A stretch of 64,000 bases of DNA, from NCBI GenBank assembly GCA_036006425.1, contig DASYPQ010000005.1, positions 145,189-209,188 on the forward strand. Reading direction: 5' to 3'. Source of the stretch: DASYPQ01 sp036006425 (GTDB taxonomy: Bacteria; Planctomycetota; UBA1135; GCA-002686595). The notes under the pieces were generated by a model that was not told the origin of the DNA, ran no database searches, and saw only the letters and a list, made by a program, of their open reading frames with translations. Position 1 is the first letter of the stretch; every line of letters starts with the position of its first letter. Shown here one piece after another: positions 28,735-37,678 of the stretch. Both the position numbers and the translations under genes were made by a program.

Positions 28735-29729
28735 GGCTTCGTCACGCGCCGGCGGAAGCGCGGACCGTCCGCGGCGGTGTCGATCTCGATCCACATCTCG
28801 GATCGAGAGACGCCGACCCACGCGTAGCCCGGTGACGCCGCGGCGAACAGCGTGTCGTCGCTCCAGCGCGTGTCGCGCGTCGAGGAGCTCGCGCCGCTGA
28901 CGACCTGGATCCATCCGGCCTTCGAGCGGATGAGCTGGAGATCGTGGTCGTGTCCCGAGAGGTACAGATCGACGCCGTAGCGTTCGAACAGCGGCGCGAG
29001 AAGCTCGGCGACGCCGAGCGTCGGGCCGTGGGCTCCATGAGAGAGCACGGGATGGTGCCCGAACGCGATCTTCCAGCGGGCCTTCGAGCGCGCGAGCTCG
29101 GCCCGGAGCCACGTCTCCTGCTCGCCCGCGTCCCCGGCCGCGCCCCGCATCGGCTCCGTGTCGAGCGCGAAGAACTGCGCTTCGTCGCCGCCGCCGATCG
29201 GGACCGAGAAGGTGTACCAGTGCGCCGGCAGGTGCCAGCGCGTCTTCGTCTTCGTGTACGCGATCTGGATGTCCGGTTCGCCGCGGTGGTCGTGGTTGCC
29301 GAGCACGACGTGGAAGGGGACCTGGAGCCGCGTTCCCGGGAACGCGTCCTCGAACCGCTCGCGCCACATCGGATCGTCGAGCGAGCGGACGCCCTCGAGA
29401 TAGAAGTTGTCGCCGAGCAGGAGCACGAAGTCGACCGGCCGCACTTCCGCTTCCTTCTCCATCGCGCGCGCGTTCGCCTCGAGGAGCGCGCCTCCGTAGC
29501 CCGTGTCGCCGAGCGCGAAGAACGCGACCGCGGGCGCTCCGTCCGCGAAGTGCATCTCCTCGAGCGGCGGCACCGGCCGCGCGCCGGAGACGGTGCTGTC
29601 CCCGAAGTTCGCGTCCTCGTCCGTCGCCGATCCGGACGACCGCGGGGCCGCCGGCGGGGCGTTCCAGAGCAGGGCGAGGGCGACGATCGCGACGGCGCTC
29701 GACGCGCCGATGAGGAGCGTGCGTCTCAC
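28731..29729 (-). CDS. Exported metallophosphoesterase, purple-acid-phosphatase-like
   Basis: 332 residues with an N-terminal signal or anchor (LLIGASSAVAIVALALLW). The dinuclear-metal motifs of calcineurin-type phosphatases are in order: ALGDTGYGG, LLGDNFYLEG, LGNHDHRG, FGHHPVLSHG and SGHDHDLQ, closest in layout to tartrate-resistant acid phosphatases. It is periplasmic or membrane-anchored and probably hydrolyses phosphomonoesters. GTG 29729 overlaps the oleA stop, so it is translationally coupled to oleA; whether it serves the olefin pathway is unclear. Confidence 0.87.
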   Translation of the reverse strand: MRRTLLIGASSAVAIVALALLWNAPPAAPRSSGSATDEDANFGDSTVSGARPVPPLEEMHFADGAPAVAFFALGDTGYGGALLEANARAMEKEAEVRPVDFVLLLGDNFYLEGVRSLDDPMWRERFEDAFPGTRLQVPFHVVLGNHDHRGEPDIQIAYTKTKTRWHLPAHWYTFSVPIGGGDEAQFFALDTEPMRGAAGDAGEQETWLRAELARSKARWKIAFGHHPVLSHGAHGPTLGVAELLAPLFERYGVDLYLSGHDHDLQLIRSKAGWIQVVSGASSSTRDTRWSDDTLFAAASPGYAWVGVSRSEMWIEIDTAADGPRFRRRVTKP

Positions 29730-30763
29730 GCCTCGACCGCGAGCATCATGCAGGCGAGGCCGCTGCCGATCCCGAGCATCGCGACGCGGTCGCCCGCGCG
29801 CACGAAACCGGCTTCCTCGGCCATCGCGTAGCAGACGGGCATCGACGCGGAGCCCGTGTTCCCGAGCGTCGCGACCGTCGGGAAATCCTTGGCCGGATCG
29901 AGAGCAAGCGCCTCGTACAGGAGCTTCTTGTGCGCCGTGCCGACCTGGTGCGTCACGACGCGCGCGATCGAGTCCGCGGTCCAGCCGGTCTCGTCGAGGA
30001 ACGCGGTGAAAGTCCGCGCCGCGAGCGCGACGCCGGCCTGGAGCAGCGCCTCCGAGTCCGTCTCCATCAGCGGCGCGCCGAAACCCTCGGCGAGGTCGCC
30101 TTGGCACAGCTCGTGGCGCGCCGTGTCGACGAGCCCGGCTCCGCCGACGAGACGGCGCTCGCGCCGCGCGACATCGCGTCGCGCGAGCACGCACGCCGCG
30201 CCCGCCGAGCCGATCGTCAACGACGCGTGCGCGCGCTTCAGCTCCGCGCGCCCCGCCTTCGGATCGTCGAGGAGTCGTCGCAGCGTCGCTTCGACGAGCG
30301 GTCCGCCGTCCTCGCCCGAGACCACGAGCGCCGCTTCGATCTCGCCGCGCTCGATCATGCCGCCGGCGACCGCCATCGCGTTCGCGAAGCCGAGGCACGC
30401 GTTCGAGAGGTCGAAGGCGATGCACTCCGGTGCGAGGCCGAGCGCGTGGTGCACGACCGACGCGGTCGCGGGCTCCAGGAAGTCGCGGCAGACCGCGGCG
30501 TGCACGAGGCAGCCGATCCGCGCGCGCTCGATGCCGGACCGGATGAGCGCGCGTTCGCCCGCAGCCGCGGCGATCGAGCTCGGGCGCGTGCCCTTGTCGA
30601 AGAAGCGCCGCTCGCGGATGCCGCTCATCATCTCGAGCCGGCCGGGAGAGACGCGCAGGCGCTCGTACAAGGGCGCGAGGCGGTCCTCGATTTCGGCCGA
30701 CGTCACGACGCGATCGGGCAGTACGTGGGCGAAGGCCTCGATGCAGACGTCGTCGAATCGCAC
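29726..30763 (-). CDS. oleA: OleA, thiolase-fold acyl-CoA/ACP head-to-head condensing enzyme
   Basis: 345-residue KAS III-like thiolase fold. The start region VRFDDVCIEAFAHVLPD and the MMSGIRERRFFDKGT segment are typical of OleA, and the catalytic Cys is in DLSNACLGFANAM. It condenses two fatty acyl thioesters to a 2-alkyl-3-ketoacid, the substrate of OleD. GTG 30763 is chosen because family similarity begins there; the frame extends about 48 codons upstream with unconserved residues. It sits 3 kb upstream of, not within, the oleBCD operon, separated by a gene on the other strand, so it has its own promoter. Confidence 0.88.
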   Translation of the reverse strand: MRFDDVCIEAFAHVLPDRVVTSAEIEDRLAPLYERLRVSPGRLEMMSGIRERRFFDKGTRPSSIAAAAGERALIRSGIERARIGCLVHAAVCRDFLEPATASVVHHALGLAPECIAFDLSNACLGFANAMAVAGGMIERGEIEAALVVSGEDGGPLVEATLRRLLDDPKAGRAELKRAHASLTIGSAGAACVLARRDVARRERRLVGGAGLVDTARHELCQGDLAEGFGAPLMETDSEALLQAGVALAARTFTAFLDETGWTADSIARVVTHQVGTAHKKLLYEALALDPAKDFPTVATLGNTGSASMPVCYAMAEEAGFVRAGDRVAMLGIGSGLACMMLAVEA

Positions 30764-30910
30764 GGTGTGCGCGGGCGGGCCGCGGAGCGGGCGGATCAGG
30801 ATAGGCCGGCCCTGCGCCCGTGCAAGGCGCGAGAACGGCGCATCGCCTGCACCGCCGCGTATCGGTTTGACGGAATCGATCTCCGGCGCGACGATCTCGC
30901 CCCCCATCCC

Positions 30911-32164
30911 TTGGCCGCTTCCTCACCCACGATCCTGCACGTGGACATGGACGCGTTCTACGCGTCCGTCGAAATCCGCGACAATCCATCGCTCGCCGGC
31001 CTGCCGGTGTGCGTCGGAGGGCCCGCGGACGTGCGCGGAGTCATCGCCGCGGCGAGCTACGCCGCGCGCGCGTTCGGCGTCCACTCGGCGATGCCGACCG
31101 CGCAGGCGCAGCGCCTCTGCCCCGGTCTCGTCCTCCTGCCGCCCGACTTCGAGCGCTACACCGCCGTCAGCCGCGAGATCATGGCGATCTTCCGCCAGTA
31201 CACGCCGCTCGTCGAGCCGCTGTCGCTCGACGAGGCGTTCCTCGACGTCGCGGGCTGCGAGCGGCTCTTCGGCGACGGGGAGGCGATCGGCCGCGCGATC
31301 AAGGCGCAGATCCTGAAAACGACCGGCCTCGTCGCCTCCGTCGGCGTCGCGCCGTCGAAGTTCCTCGCCAAGCTCGCGAGCGATCTCGAGAAGCCGGACG
31401 GGTTCCGCGTGATCCGCCCGGAGGAGGTCCGCAGCGTCCTCGATCCGCTGCCCGTGTCGAAGATCTACGGCGTCGGTCCGCGGACGGCGCGCCGCCTCGA
31501 GTTCCTCGGCGTGCGCACCGTCGGCGACCTGGCGCGCCGCGACCGCGACGAGGTCGTGCGCGAGTTCGGCGCGAGCGGTCTCTGGATCCACGACCTCGCG
31601 CACGGGATCGACGCGCGCCGCGTGACGCCGCGCCGCGAGGAGAAGTCGCACGGGATGGAACGCACGTTTCCCGAGGACATCGTCGACCGCGAGGAGCTGC
31701 GCCTCTTCCTCCTCTCGTTCTGCGAGGAAGTCGCGTACGGGCTCCGCGACCGGGGCCTGCGCGGACGCACGGTGACGCTCAAGGCGCGCTTCGCGGATTT
31801 CACGACGATCACGCGGACGAAGACGCTCGGGGCGCCGACGAACCTCGGTCCCCGGATCTACGCGGCCGCGCGCGAGCTCCTCGACCGCGTGCCGGCGGGC
31901 CCGCTGCGTCTCGTCGGCGTGCAGATCTCCGGCCTGCAGGACGTGCGCTCTCCGATCCAGGAGAAGCTTTTCAACGGCGAGGATTCCCACGTCCAGGACC
32001 GGACCGCGAGCTTCGAGGCGCGGCGTCGCCTCGAGCGGGCGACCGAGGGTCTCGACCGCCTGCGGCGGAAGTTCGGGAGGCCGGTCGCGATCCCGGCGAG
32101 CCTGCTCGGGCGCGGACGCGTGAAGGGTCGCGACGGCTCGGACGGCAAGGTCCGCGCTCCCTGA
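30911..32164 (+). CDS. dinB: Y-family DNA polymerase IV, DinB-like
   Basis: 417 residues. HVDMDAFYASVE, the YAARAFGVHSAMP finger segment and SLDEAFLDVAG (catalytic Asp-Glu) define a translesion polymerase; SVGVAPSKFLAKLASD and YGVGPRTARRL complete the thumb, and a little-finger domain follows. The C-terminus is Lys/Arg-rich with no recognisable clamp-binding peptide. The start is placed at TTG 30911, about ten residues before HVDMD; no closer ATG exists. It is divergent from oleA across 147 bases, in which I see no clear SOS box. Confidence 0.9.
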   Translation: MAASSPTILHVDMDAFYASVEIRDNPSLAGLPVCVGGPADVRGVIAAASYAARAFGVHSAMPTAQAQRLCPGLVLLPPDFERYTAVSREIMAIFRQYTPLVEPLSLDEAFLDVAGCERLFGDGEAIGRAIKAQILKTTGLVASVGVAPSKFLAKLASDLEKPDGFRVIRPEEVRSVLDPLPVSKIYGVGPRTARRLEFLGVRTVGDLARRDRDEVVREFGASGLWIHDLAHGIDARRVTPRREEKSHGMERTFPEDIVDREELRLFLLSFCEEVAYGLRDRGLRGRTVTLKARFADFTTITRTKTLGAPTNLGPRIYAAARELLDRVPAGPLRLVGVQISGLQDVRSPIQEKLFNGEDSHVQDRTASFEARRRLERATEGLDRLRRKFGRPVAIPASLLGRGRVKGRDGSDGKVRAP

Positions 32165-32250
32165 TCGAACTTTCCTCCGTTTTCTCCTGAAACCGCTCCG
32201 GGCCGGGATCGTCCCGGGAGCGTCCCCCTCGCTGACGGAGAAACGATCCC

Positions 32251-33501
32251 ATGTTCCAGTTCGATCCGAAGAAGGCGTTCCTTCTCGCTTGCCTGTCCGC
32301 ATCGTTCACGCACATCGCCGCGCAGCCGGCCCGCGCGCAGATCAACCTCTCGCCCGGGGACGTCGCCCTGATCGGATGGGTCGACAACGGCTCGCCGAAC
32401 GATTCGTTCGCGCTCGTCGCGCTCGCGGACCTGCCGGCCGGCACGACGATCTACTTCACCGACAACGGCTGGGACTCGGTCGCAGGAGCGTTCCGCAGCA
32501 CGGGCGGGGCAGGCGACGGCAACGGGAACGAATCCCTGATGATGTTCACGGCGAACGCGACGATCCCCGCGGGCACGATCCTCGACACGACGCAGACGAA
32601 TTCCGCATTCACGTGGACGACGAGCGGCGCCATCCCGGGTGCCGCGAGCGGCACGTTCGGCTACGTCGTGCTCACCCAGACCGGTGACCAGGTCTACGCG
32701 TTCCAGCAGGACACGGGCCAGAATCCGCTCAACAGCGGCGTGCACCAGCACCTGTTCGTCCTCGACGACACGGGCGTGTTCGAGGACGCGACGACGACGG
32801 GGGAGGGGAACATTCCTCCGGGACTGTCGATCGCCGGCGGCACCGCTCTGACGTTCGCGCAGAACGGCAGCGGACAGAACTTCATGGCGTTCAACACGTC
32901 GGCTCTGGCGAGCGGGAGCAAGGCGGCGTGGCTCGCGGCGATCCAGGATCCGGCGAACTGGATCTTCGGCGCGAGCGGGACGCTGCCGTCGGGATCGATC
33001 ACGGTGACGGGAGCCGCGATCACGCCGTTCTGCGCCGGCGACGGCTCGCTGCCGACGCAGTGCCCGTGCGGGAACTCGGGCCTCACGGGCCGCGGCTGCC
33101 AGAACTCGGCGAACACCGGGGGCGCGCGGCTCTCGGCCGTCGGAAGCCCGGTCCCGGACACGATCGTCATGACGGCCGACGGGATGCTCCCGACGGGTTC
33201 CGCGCTCTTCCTGCAGTCGGCGACGCAGGTCGCGGGCGGAGTCGTGTACGGCGACGGCGTGCGCTGCCTCGGCGGGACGACGCGGAAGATCGCGTTGCGG
33301 CAGGCGTTGGGCGGCACGGCGAGCTACCCGGGCGTCGGGGATCTCTCGATCTCCGCGCGTTCCGCGCAGCTCGGCGATCCGATCCAGGCCGGCTCGACGC
33401 GCTACTACATGGTCGCGTACCGCGACCCGAACCCCGCGTTCTGCCCGCCGCCGGCGGGGAGCACGTGGAACGCGACGGGCGCGCTCCAGATCGTCTGGTA
33501 G
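32251..33501 (+). CDS. Secreted protein with Cys-rich C-terminal tail domain
   Basis: 416 residues. The signal peptide (ACLSASFTHIAAQPARA) is followed by a beta-rich domain (GDVALIGWVDNG, LADLPAGTTIYFTDNGW) of the kind found at the N-terminus of many large exported bacterial proteins. From about residue 265 the shared tail begins: CPCGNSGLTGRGCQNS, VRCLGGTTRK, SISARSAQLGDPI, YMVAYRDP, STWNATGALQIVW. No enzymatic motif is visible. ATG 32251 has GGAGAAA upstream. It ends before a strong hairpin at 33520. Confidence 0.82.
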   Translation: MFQFDPKKAFLLACLSASFTHIAAQPARAQINLSPGDVALIGWVDNGSPNDSFALVALADLPAGTTIYFTDNGWDSVAGAFRSTGGAGDGNGNESLMMFTANATIPAGTILDTTQTNSAFTWTTSGAIPGAASGTFGYVVLTQTGDQVYAFQQDTGQNPLNSGVHQHLFVLDDTGVFEDATTTGEGNIPPGLSIAGGTALTFAQNGSGQNFMAFNTSALASGSKAAWLAAIQDPANWIFGASGTLPSGSITVTGAAITPFCAGDGSLPTQCPCGNSGLTGRGCQNSANTGGARLSAVGSPVPDTIVMTADGMLPTGSALFLQSATQVAGGVVYGDGVRCLGGTTRKIALRQALGGTASYPGVGDLSISARSAQLGDPIQAGSTRYYMVAYRDPNPAFCPPPAGSTWNATGALQIVW

Positions 33502-33519
33502 GAGCTCGCCAGGGACGAA

Positions 33520-33552
33520 GACGGCCGGCGTCGCAGTGCGGCGCCGGCCGTC
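33520..33552. terminator. Strong hairpin between convergent genes, likely bidirectional terminator
   Basis: A 15-bp stem with one T-G wobble (33520-33534 with 33538-33552) closes a three-base loop, in the 76-base gap between the secreted protein (ends 33501) and the ferredoxin (ends 33578 on minus). No T-run follows on either strand, so it is a terminator-like or RNA-end-protecting structure rather than a textbook intrinsic terminator. Confidence 0.5.
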
Positions 33553-33577
33553 GTGTTCCTCGTGCGCGTGCGCGCGC

Positions 33578-34729
33578 TCAGTGCCCGTCGTTCAGGTAGT
33601 TCATGAACGACATGCCGATCTCGCCGAACTGGTGGCCGCGCGGGACCTCGATCGCGTCCTTGATGCAGACCTGCTCGCACAGCTTGCACGACACGCAGTT
33701 CTTCTCGATGACCACAGCGATGCGATTGAAGCCGTCGTCGCACATCTGCATCTCGAGCGCCTCGAACGGGCACACGTCGACGCAGAACTCGCAGCCCGTG
33801 CACAGCTCCTCGTGCACGACGGCCTTCGGCACTTCCTTCGGCGTGAGCTTCGGCACGACGACCTCGCGGTTGTCGTCGATCGCGTCGAACGGGCAGTAGA
33901 CGCCGCACACGGAGCAGTTGATGCAGAGATCGGGGTCGATGTAGAAGCGCTCGCCGCCGGTGATCGCGTTCGTCGGGCAGACGCGCTCGCAGATCGTGCA
34001 GGCCGTGCACTTCGTCGTGATGAAGTGGGCCGGCCATTGCCAGGCGTCCATCTTGGCGCGGTCGGTGAACAGGAGCGCCGTGACGCGGCCGTGCGCGTCG
34101 TGCCGGTGCTTCGCGCCGACGATCTCGCGGTTCACCTCGATCGTCGTCGTGAAGCGGCTCGGGAAGGAGCGCGACGTGTTCGTGAGCGCGCGGATCTTCG
34201 GATCCTTGACCCAGCCCGTGATGTTCAGGGTGCTGCCGATCAGCCAGACGTGGCAGCCGTATTCCGGCATCTTGTCCGGCATGCCGTAGCGGAAGCGGTC
34301 GCGCGCCGCGGGGACGCGCGTCGGGAAGTAGAGGTTGACCTCGACGTAGCCTTCGCGCTCCTCGACCTTGTAGTCGCGTCCGTAGCGGCGATCGCGCTCG
34401 AGCGTGTCCTCCTCGGCCTCGCGCCACTTCGCCCACTCGAGCTCCCAACCCGAGACCTCCTCGAGCTTCGAGAGGTCCTCGGCCGGCGGGAGCTCGCCCG
34501 AGAAGAGGATCGCGTCCGTCGGGCAGACGTCGACGACCGTGCGGGCGTTGTAGAGCGCCGCCTTCTGGTCGTCGAGCGCGTGCGCCTTCTGGTCTCCCCC
34601 CATGTAGAAGATCTCGGGGAAGTCCTGGCAGCACGCGTCGCAGGCGATGCAGAGGTGCGGATCGACCCGGAAGAGGCCTTCGGCCTGCTTGACGGTCTCG
34701 GCGATGGCGCTGGTGGCGGTTTCGGTCAT
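33578..34729 (-). CDS. Five-cluster 4Fe-4S ferredoxin-like protein with unknown central domain
   Basis: 383 residues, cytoplasmic. The first cluster site has Cys27, Cys30, Cys33 and Cys69. A separate block holds four more CxxCxxCxxxC sets starting at Cys241, Cys269, Cys310 and Cys345 (the last lacks the usual Pro). Between them lies a domain of about 160 residues (YVEVNLYFPTRVPAARDRF, YGCHVWLIGSTLNITGWV) that I do not recognise. It probably relays electrons between partner oxidoreductases, but none is adjacent. The polar start MTETATSAIAETVKQ rules out a secreted form. Divergence from neighbours gives no operon clue. Confidence 0.82.
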   Translation of the reverse strand: MTETATSAIAETVKQAEGLFRVDPHLCIACDACCQDFPEIFYMGGDQKAHALDDQKAALYNARTVVDVCPTDAILFSGELPPAEDLSKLEEVSGWELEWAKWREAEEDTLERDRRYGRDYKVEEREGYVEVNLYFPTRVPAARDRFRYGMPDKMPEYGCHVWLIGSTLNITGWVKDPKIRALTNTSRSFPSRFTTTIEVNREIVGAKHRHDAHGRVTALLFTDRAKMDAWQWPAHFITTKCTACTICERVCPTNAITGGERFYIDPDLCINCSVCGVYCPFDAIDDNREVVVPKLTPKEVPKAVVHEELCTGCEFCVDVCPFEALEMQMCDDGFNRIAVVIEKNCVSCKLCEQVCIKDAIEVPRGHQFGEIGMSFMNYLNDGH

Positions 34730-34844
34730 GGGTGGTGAGAGGTTAGCCGCACGGTGGCAAGATCGACACGAACTTAGCTCGATCCTGAGCGGTCGGGAAG
34801 AGCCTGCCCTCCCGACGCGAACGAAAGGCCCGGGCCCGATCGGT

Positions 34845-37550
34845 TCAGTGCGCCTCGAGCCAGTTCTTCCCGTGCCCGAAGTCGACCTTCAGCGGCACGC
34901 GGAGGGGGACGGCGTTCATCATGCAGTCCCGCACGAGCTCGCGCGTCTCGTCGAGCTCCCGCTCCGGCACCTCGAGCAGGAGCTCGTCGTGGACCTGCAG
35001 CAGCATCCTTCCCGCGAGCTTCGACCGCGAAAGCCGGTCCTCGAGCACGATCATCGCCTTCTTGATCACGTCGGCGGCCGAGCCCTGCACCGGCGTGTTC
35101 ACCGCGGCGTTTTCCGCGAACGATCGCATCCGCGAATCGCCGGACACGAGCTCCGGGAACCGCCGCTTCCGGCCGAGCAGCGTCTCGACGTAGCCCTCCG
35201 TGCGCGCCTTCTCCAGCGTCGCGTCGATCCATCCGCGCACCTTCGGGAAGCTCTGGAAGTACTTCTCGATGAACTGCCGCGCCTCGGGCACGGTGAGTCC
35301 GGTGTCGCGCGCGAGTCGCGCCGGTCCCATCCCGTAAAGCAAGCCGAAGTTGATCGCCTTCGCGCGGCTGCGCATCTCGCGCGTCACGAGCCCGGGCATG
35401 ATCCCGAACACCGTCGCCGCGGTCTCCGTGTGGATGTCCTTGTCCTCGGCGAACGCCTTGACGAGCCCCGGATCGCCGCAGAGGTGCGCGAGGACGCGCA
35501 GCTCGACCTGGCTGTAGTCCGCCGAGAGCAGCACCCAAGGGCCCCGCTCGTCCGGTTCCCGCGGCACGAACGCGCGCCGCAGCTCGCGTCCGCGCGCCGT
35601 GCGCACCGGGATGTTCTGCAGGTTCGGATCGCTCGACGCGAGCCGTCCCGTCGCGGCGCTCACCTGGCTGAACGACCCGTGCACGCGGCCGGTCTTCGGA
35701 TTCACGTACGTCGGCAGCGGCTCGAGGTACGTCCCGGCGAGCTTCTGCACCTCGCGGTACTCGAGCAGCCGCTTCACGATCGGCACGTCGCCGTAGTGCT
35801 CTTCCAGCGTCGCGTGGTCGGTCGCGAAGCCGGTCTGCGTCCGCCGCACGCGCTTCACGCCCGCGGCGTCCTGGATCCGCAGCTTCTCGAACAGCACTTC
35901 GCCGAGCGCCTTCGTGCTGTTCACGTTGAATTCGCTCCCGGCGAGCGCGTGGATCTCCGCGACCGCGACCTGCATGTCGCGGTCCGCCTCCGCGGCGATC
36001 TCGGCGATCACGCCGGTGTCGAGCCGGATCCCGCGCTCTTCCATCGCGGCGAGCACGGGGACGAGCGGCATCTCGAGGTCGCGGAAGAGAGCGCCGGACC
36101 CCGTCGTCTCGAGCTCCCTCTCGAGCACGAGGTAGAGCCGCCAGGCGACGTCGGCGTCCTCGCAGGCGTAGTCGGCCACCTTCGTGACCGGCACCTGGTC
36201 CATCGTGACCTGGTTCTTCCCAGTGCCGATGAGCTCGGAGGTCGCGATCTTCTTCAGGTCGAAGTAGACGAGGGCGAGCTCGTCGATGCCGTGGCGCCGC
36301 GACGTTCCCGCGACGCAGTAGCTCGCGATCATCGTGTCGAAGTCCGGCGGCGGGAGGCGCAAGCCGTTGGAAGCGAACACGAGCCAGTCGTACTTCGTGT
36401 TCTGTCCGGTGCGCCGGAGCTTCGGATCCGTGAGGAGCGGCGCGAGCGCCTCGAGGATCGCCTTCGGCCCGCCGGGGAGGACCGGCGGATCCGCGAGGAA
36501 CGGGACGTAGAACGCGCGCATCGGCGTCGCGGAGAAGGAGACGCCGACGATGTCGGCCTGCATCGGGAAGAGGCTCGTCGTCTCCGTGTCGACCGCGAAC
36601 GCGCCGGCTGCGCGCAGCTCGGCGATCATCGCGTCGAGCTCCTTCTTGTCGCGGACGAGGTGGTAGTCGCGCGCTTCGATCTGCCGCGAGCTCTCGGCGA
36701 CCTTCCGCATCAGGCTCTGGAACCCCATCGACTGGAAGAAGTGCACGAGAGCCTTGGGGTCGGGCTCGGCGGGACCGATGCCCTCGAAGCCGGGATCGAG
36801 CGCGACCGCGCGATCGATCGTGACGAGCTCGCGCGAAAGCTTGAGGTTCTCGATGTCGCGGCGGATGTGCTCCTGCGCCTTGCCCTTGACCTCGTCCACG
36901 CGCGCGATCAGGCCGTCGACGGAGCCGAATTCCGCGATCAGCTTGATCGCGCCCTTCTCGCCGATGCCGTGGACGCCCGGGACGTTGTCCGAGGCGTCGC
37001 CCATGACCGCGAGCACGTCGACGACGTGGTCGGGCGTCGTGCCGAACTTCTCCCGGACGGCCTCGAACCCTTCGACGACGAGGTCGACGCCCGGCTTGAA
37101 CACGTTGTGGAGCGACACGCGGTCGTCGACGAGCTGCATGAAGTCCTTGTCGCCCGTGACGATCCGCACGTCCCAGCCGGCACGGGACGCCTGCGTCGCG
37201 AGCGTGCCGATCACGTCGTCCGCCTCGAAGCCCTTCACCTCGAAGACGGGGACGCCGTGGGCGCGGACGCACTCGCGGATCGACTCGAGCTGGTCGACGA
37301 GCTCCTCCGGCATCTTCTCGCGCGTCGCCTTGTACTCGGCGTAGCGCGCGTGACGGAACGTCGGCCCGGGCGGGTCGAAAGCGACCGCGATCCGGTCCGG
37401 CTTCTCCTCCTCGAGGATCTTGCGCAGCGTCATCGTGAACCCGTACGTGGCCCCCGACGGCTTGCCCTCGGGCGTCGAGAGGCCGGAACGCTGCAGCGCA
37501 AAGTGCGACCGGTACGCGAGCGCAGTCCCGTCGAGGAGGAAGATTCGCAT
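34845..37550 (-). CDS. polA: DNA polymerase I with 5' nuclease, proofreading and polymerase domains
   Basis: 901 residues. Residues about 1-290 form the 5' nuclease (FLLDGTALAYRSHFA, VTGDKDFMQLV, GDASDNVPGVHGIGEKGA). About 310-500 form a 3'-5' exonuclease whose catalytic residues look intact (VDTETTSLF, NTKYD, YACEDADVAW). The polymerase domain has motif A DYSQVELRVLAHL, motif B RSRAKAINFGLLYGMG and motif C QVHDELLLEVPE. ATG 37550 lies five bases from the left end of a perfect inverted repeat shared with the divergent xth gene. Confidence 0.96.
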   Translation of the reverse strand: MRIFLLDGTALAYRSHFALQRSGLSTPEGKPSGATYGFTMTLRKILEEEKPDRIAVAFDPPGPTFRHARYAEYKATREKMPEELVDQLESIRECVRAHGVPVFEVKGFEADDVIGTLATQASRAGWDVRIVTGDKDFMQLVDDRVSLHNVFKPGVDLVVEGFEAVREKFGTTPDHVVDVLAVMGDASDNVPGVHGIGEKGAIKLIAEFGSVDGLIARVDEVKGKAQEHIRRDIENLKLSRELVTIDRAVALDPGFEGIGPAEPDPKALVHFFQSMGFQSLMRKVAESSRQIEARDYHLVRDKKELDAMIAELRAAGAFAVDTETTSLFPMQADIVGVSFSATPMRAFYVPFLADPPVLPGGPKAILEALAPLLTDPKLRRTGQNTKYDWLVFASNGLRLPPPDFDTMIASYCVAGTSRRHGIDELALVYFDLKKIATSELIGTGKNQVTMDQVPVTKVADYACEDADVAWRLYLVLERELETTGSGALFRDLEMPLVPVLAAMEERGIRLDTGVIAEIAAEADRDMQVAVAEIHALAGSEFNVNSTKALGEVLFEKLRIQDAAGVKRVRRTQTGFATDHATLEEHYGDVPIVKRLLEYREVQKLAGTYLEPLPTYVNPKTGRVHGSFSQVSAATGRLASSDPNLQNIPVRTARGRELRRAFVPREPDERGPWVLLSADYSQVELRVLAHLCGDPGLVKAFAEDKDIHTETAATVFGIMPGLVTREMRSRAKAINFGLLYGMGPARLARDTGLTVPEARQFIEKYFQSFPKVRGWIDATLEKARTEGYVETLLGRKRRFPELVSGDSRMRSFAENAAVNTPVQGSAADVIKKAMIVLEDRLSRSKLAGRMLLQVHDELLLEVPERELDETRELVRDCMMNAVPLRVPLKVDFGHGKNWLEAH

Positions 37551-37554
37551 GCGG

Positions 37555-37674
37555 TGGCGCGAGAGAATACCGAACCAGGTACGTTTTCTCGCACTTCGAT
37601 CCGCGCCGCGGCGTCCCGCACGACCCGAGTCGAAGTGCGAGAAAACGTACCTGGTTCGGTATTCTCTCGCGCCA
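37555..37674. repeat. Perfect 45-bp inverted repeat between polA and xth
   Basis: Arms 37555-37599 and 37630-37674 are exact reverse complements over 45 bases around a 30-base unpaired spacer (37600-37629). Each arm ends exactly five bases from the A of the adjacent start codon (polA 37550, xth 37679), so the two genes have identical upstream 45 bp. Each arm, read toward its gene, carries TATTCT about 14-19 bases before the start codon, a plausible -10 giving nearly leaderless transcripts; no Shine-Dalgarno is present. A nested TACC-N6-GGTA is a possible operator. No repeat copy elsewhere in the window was noticed. Confidence 0.95.
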
Positions 37675-37678
37675 TCGT

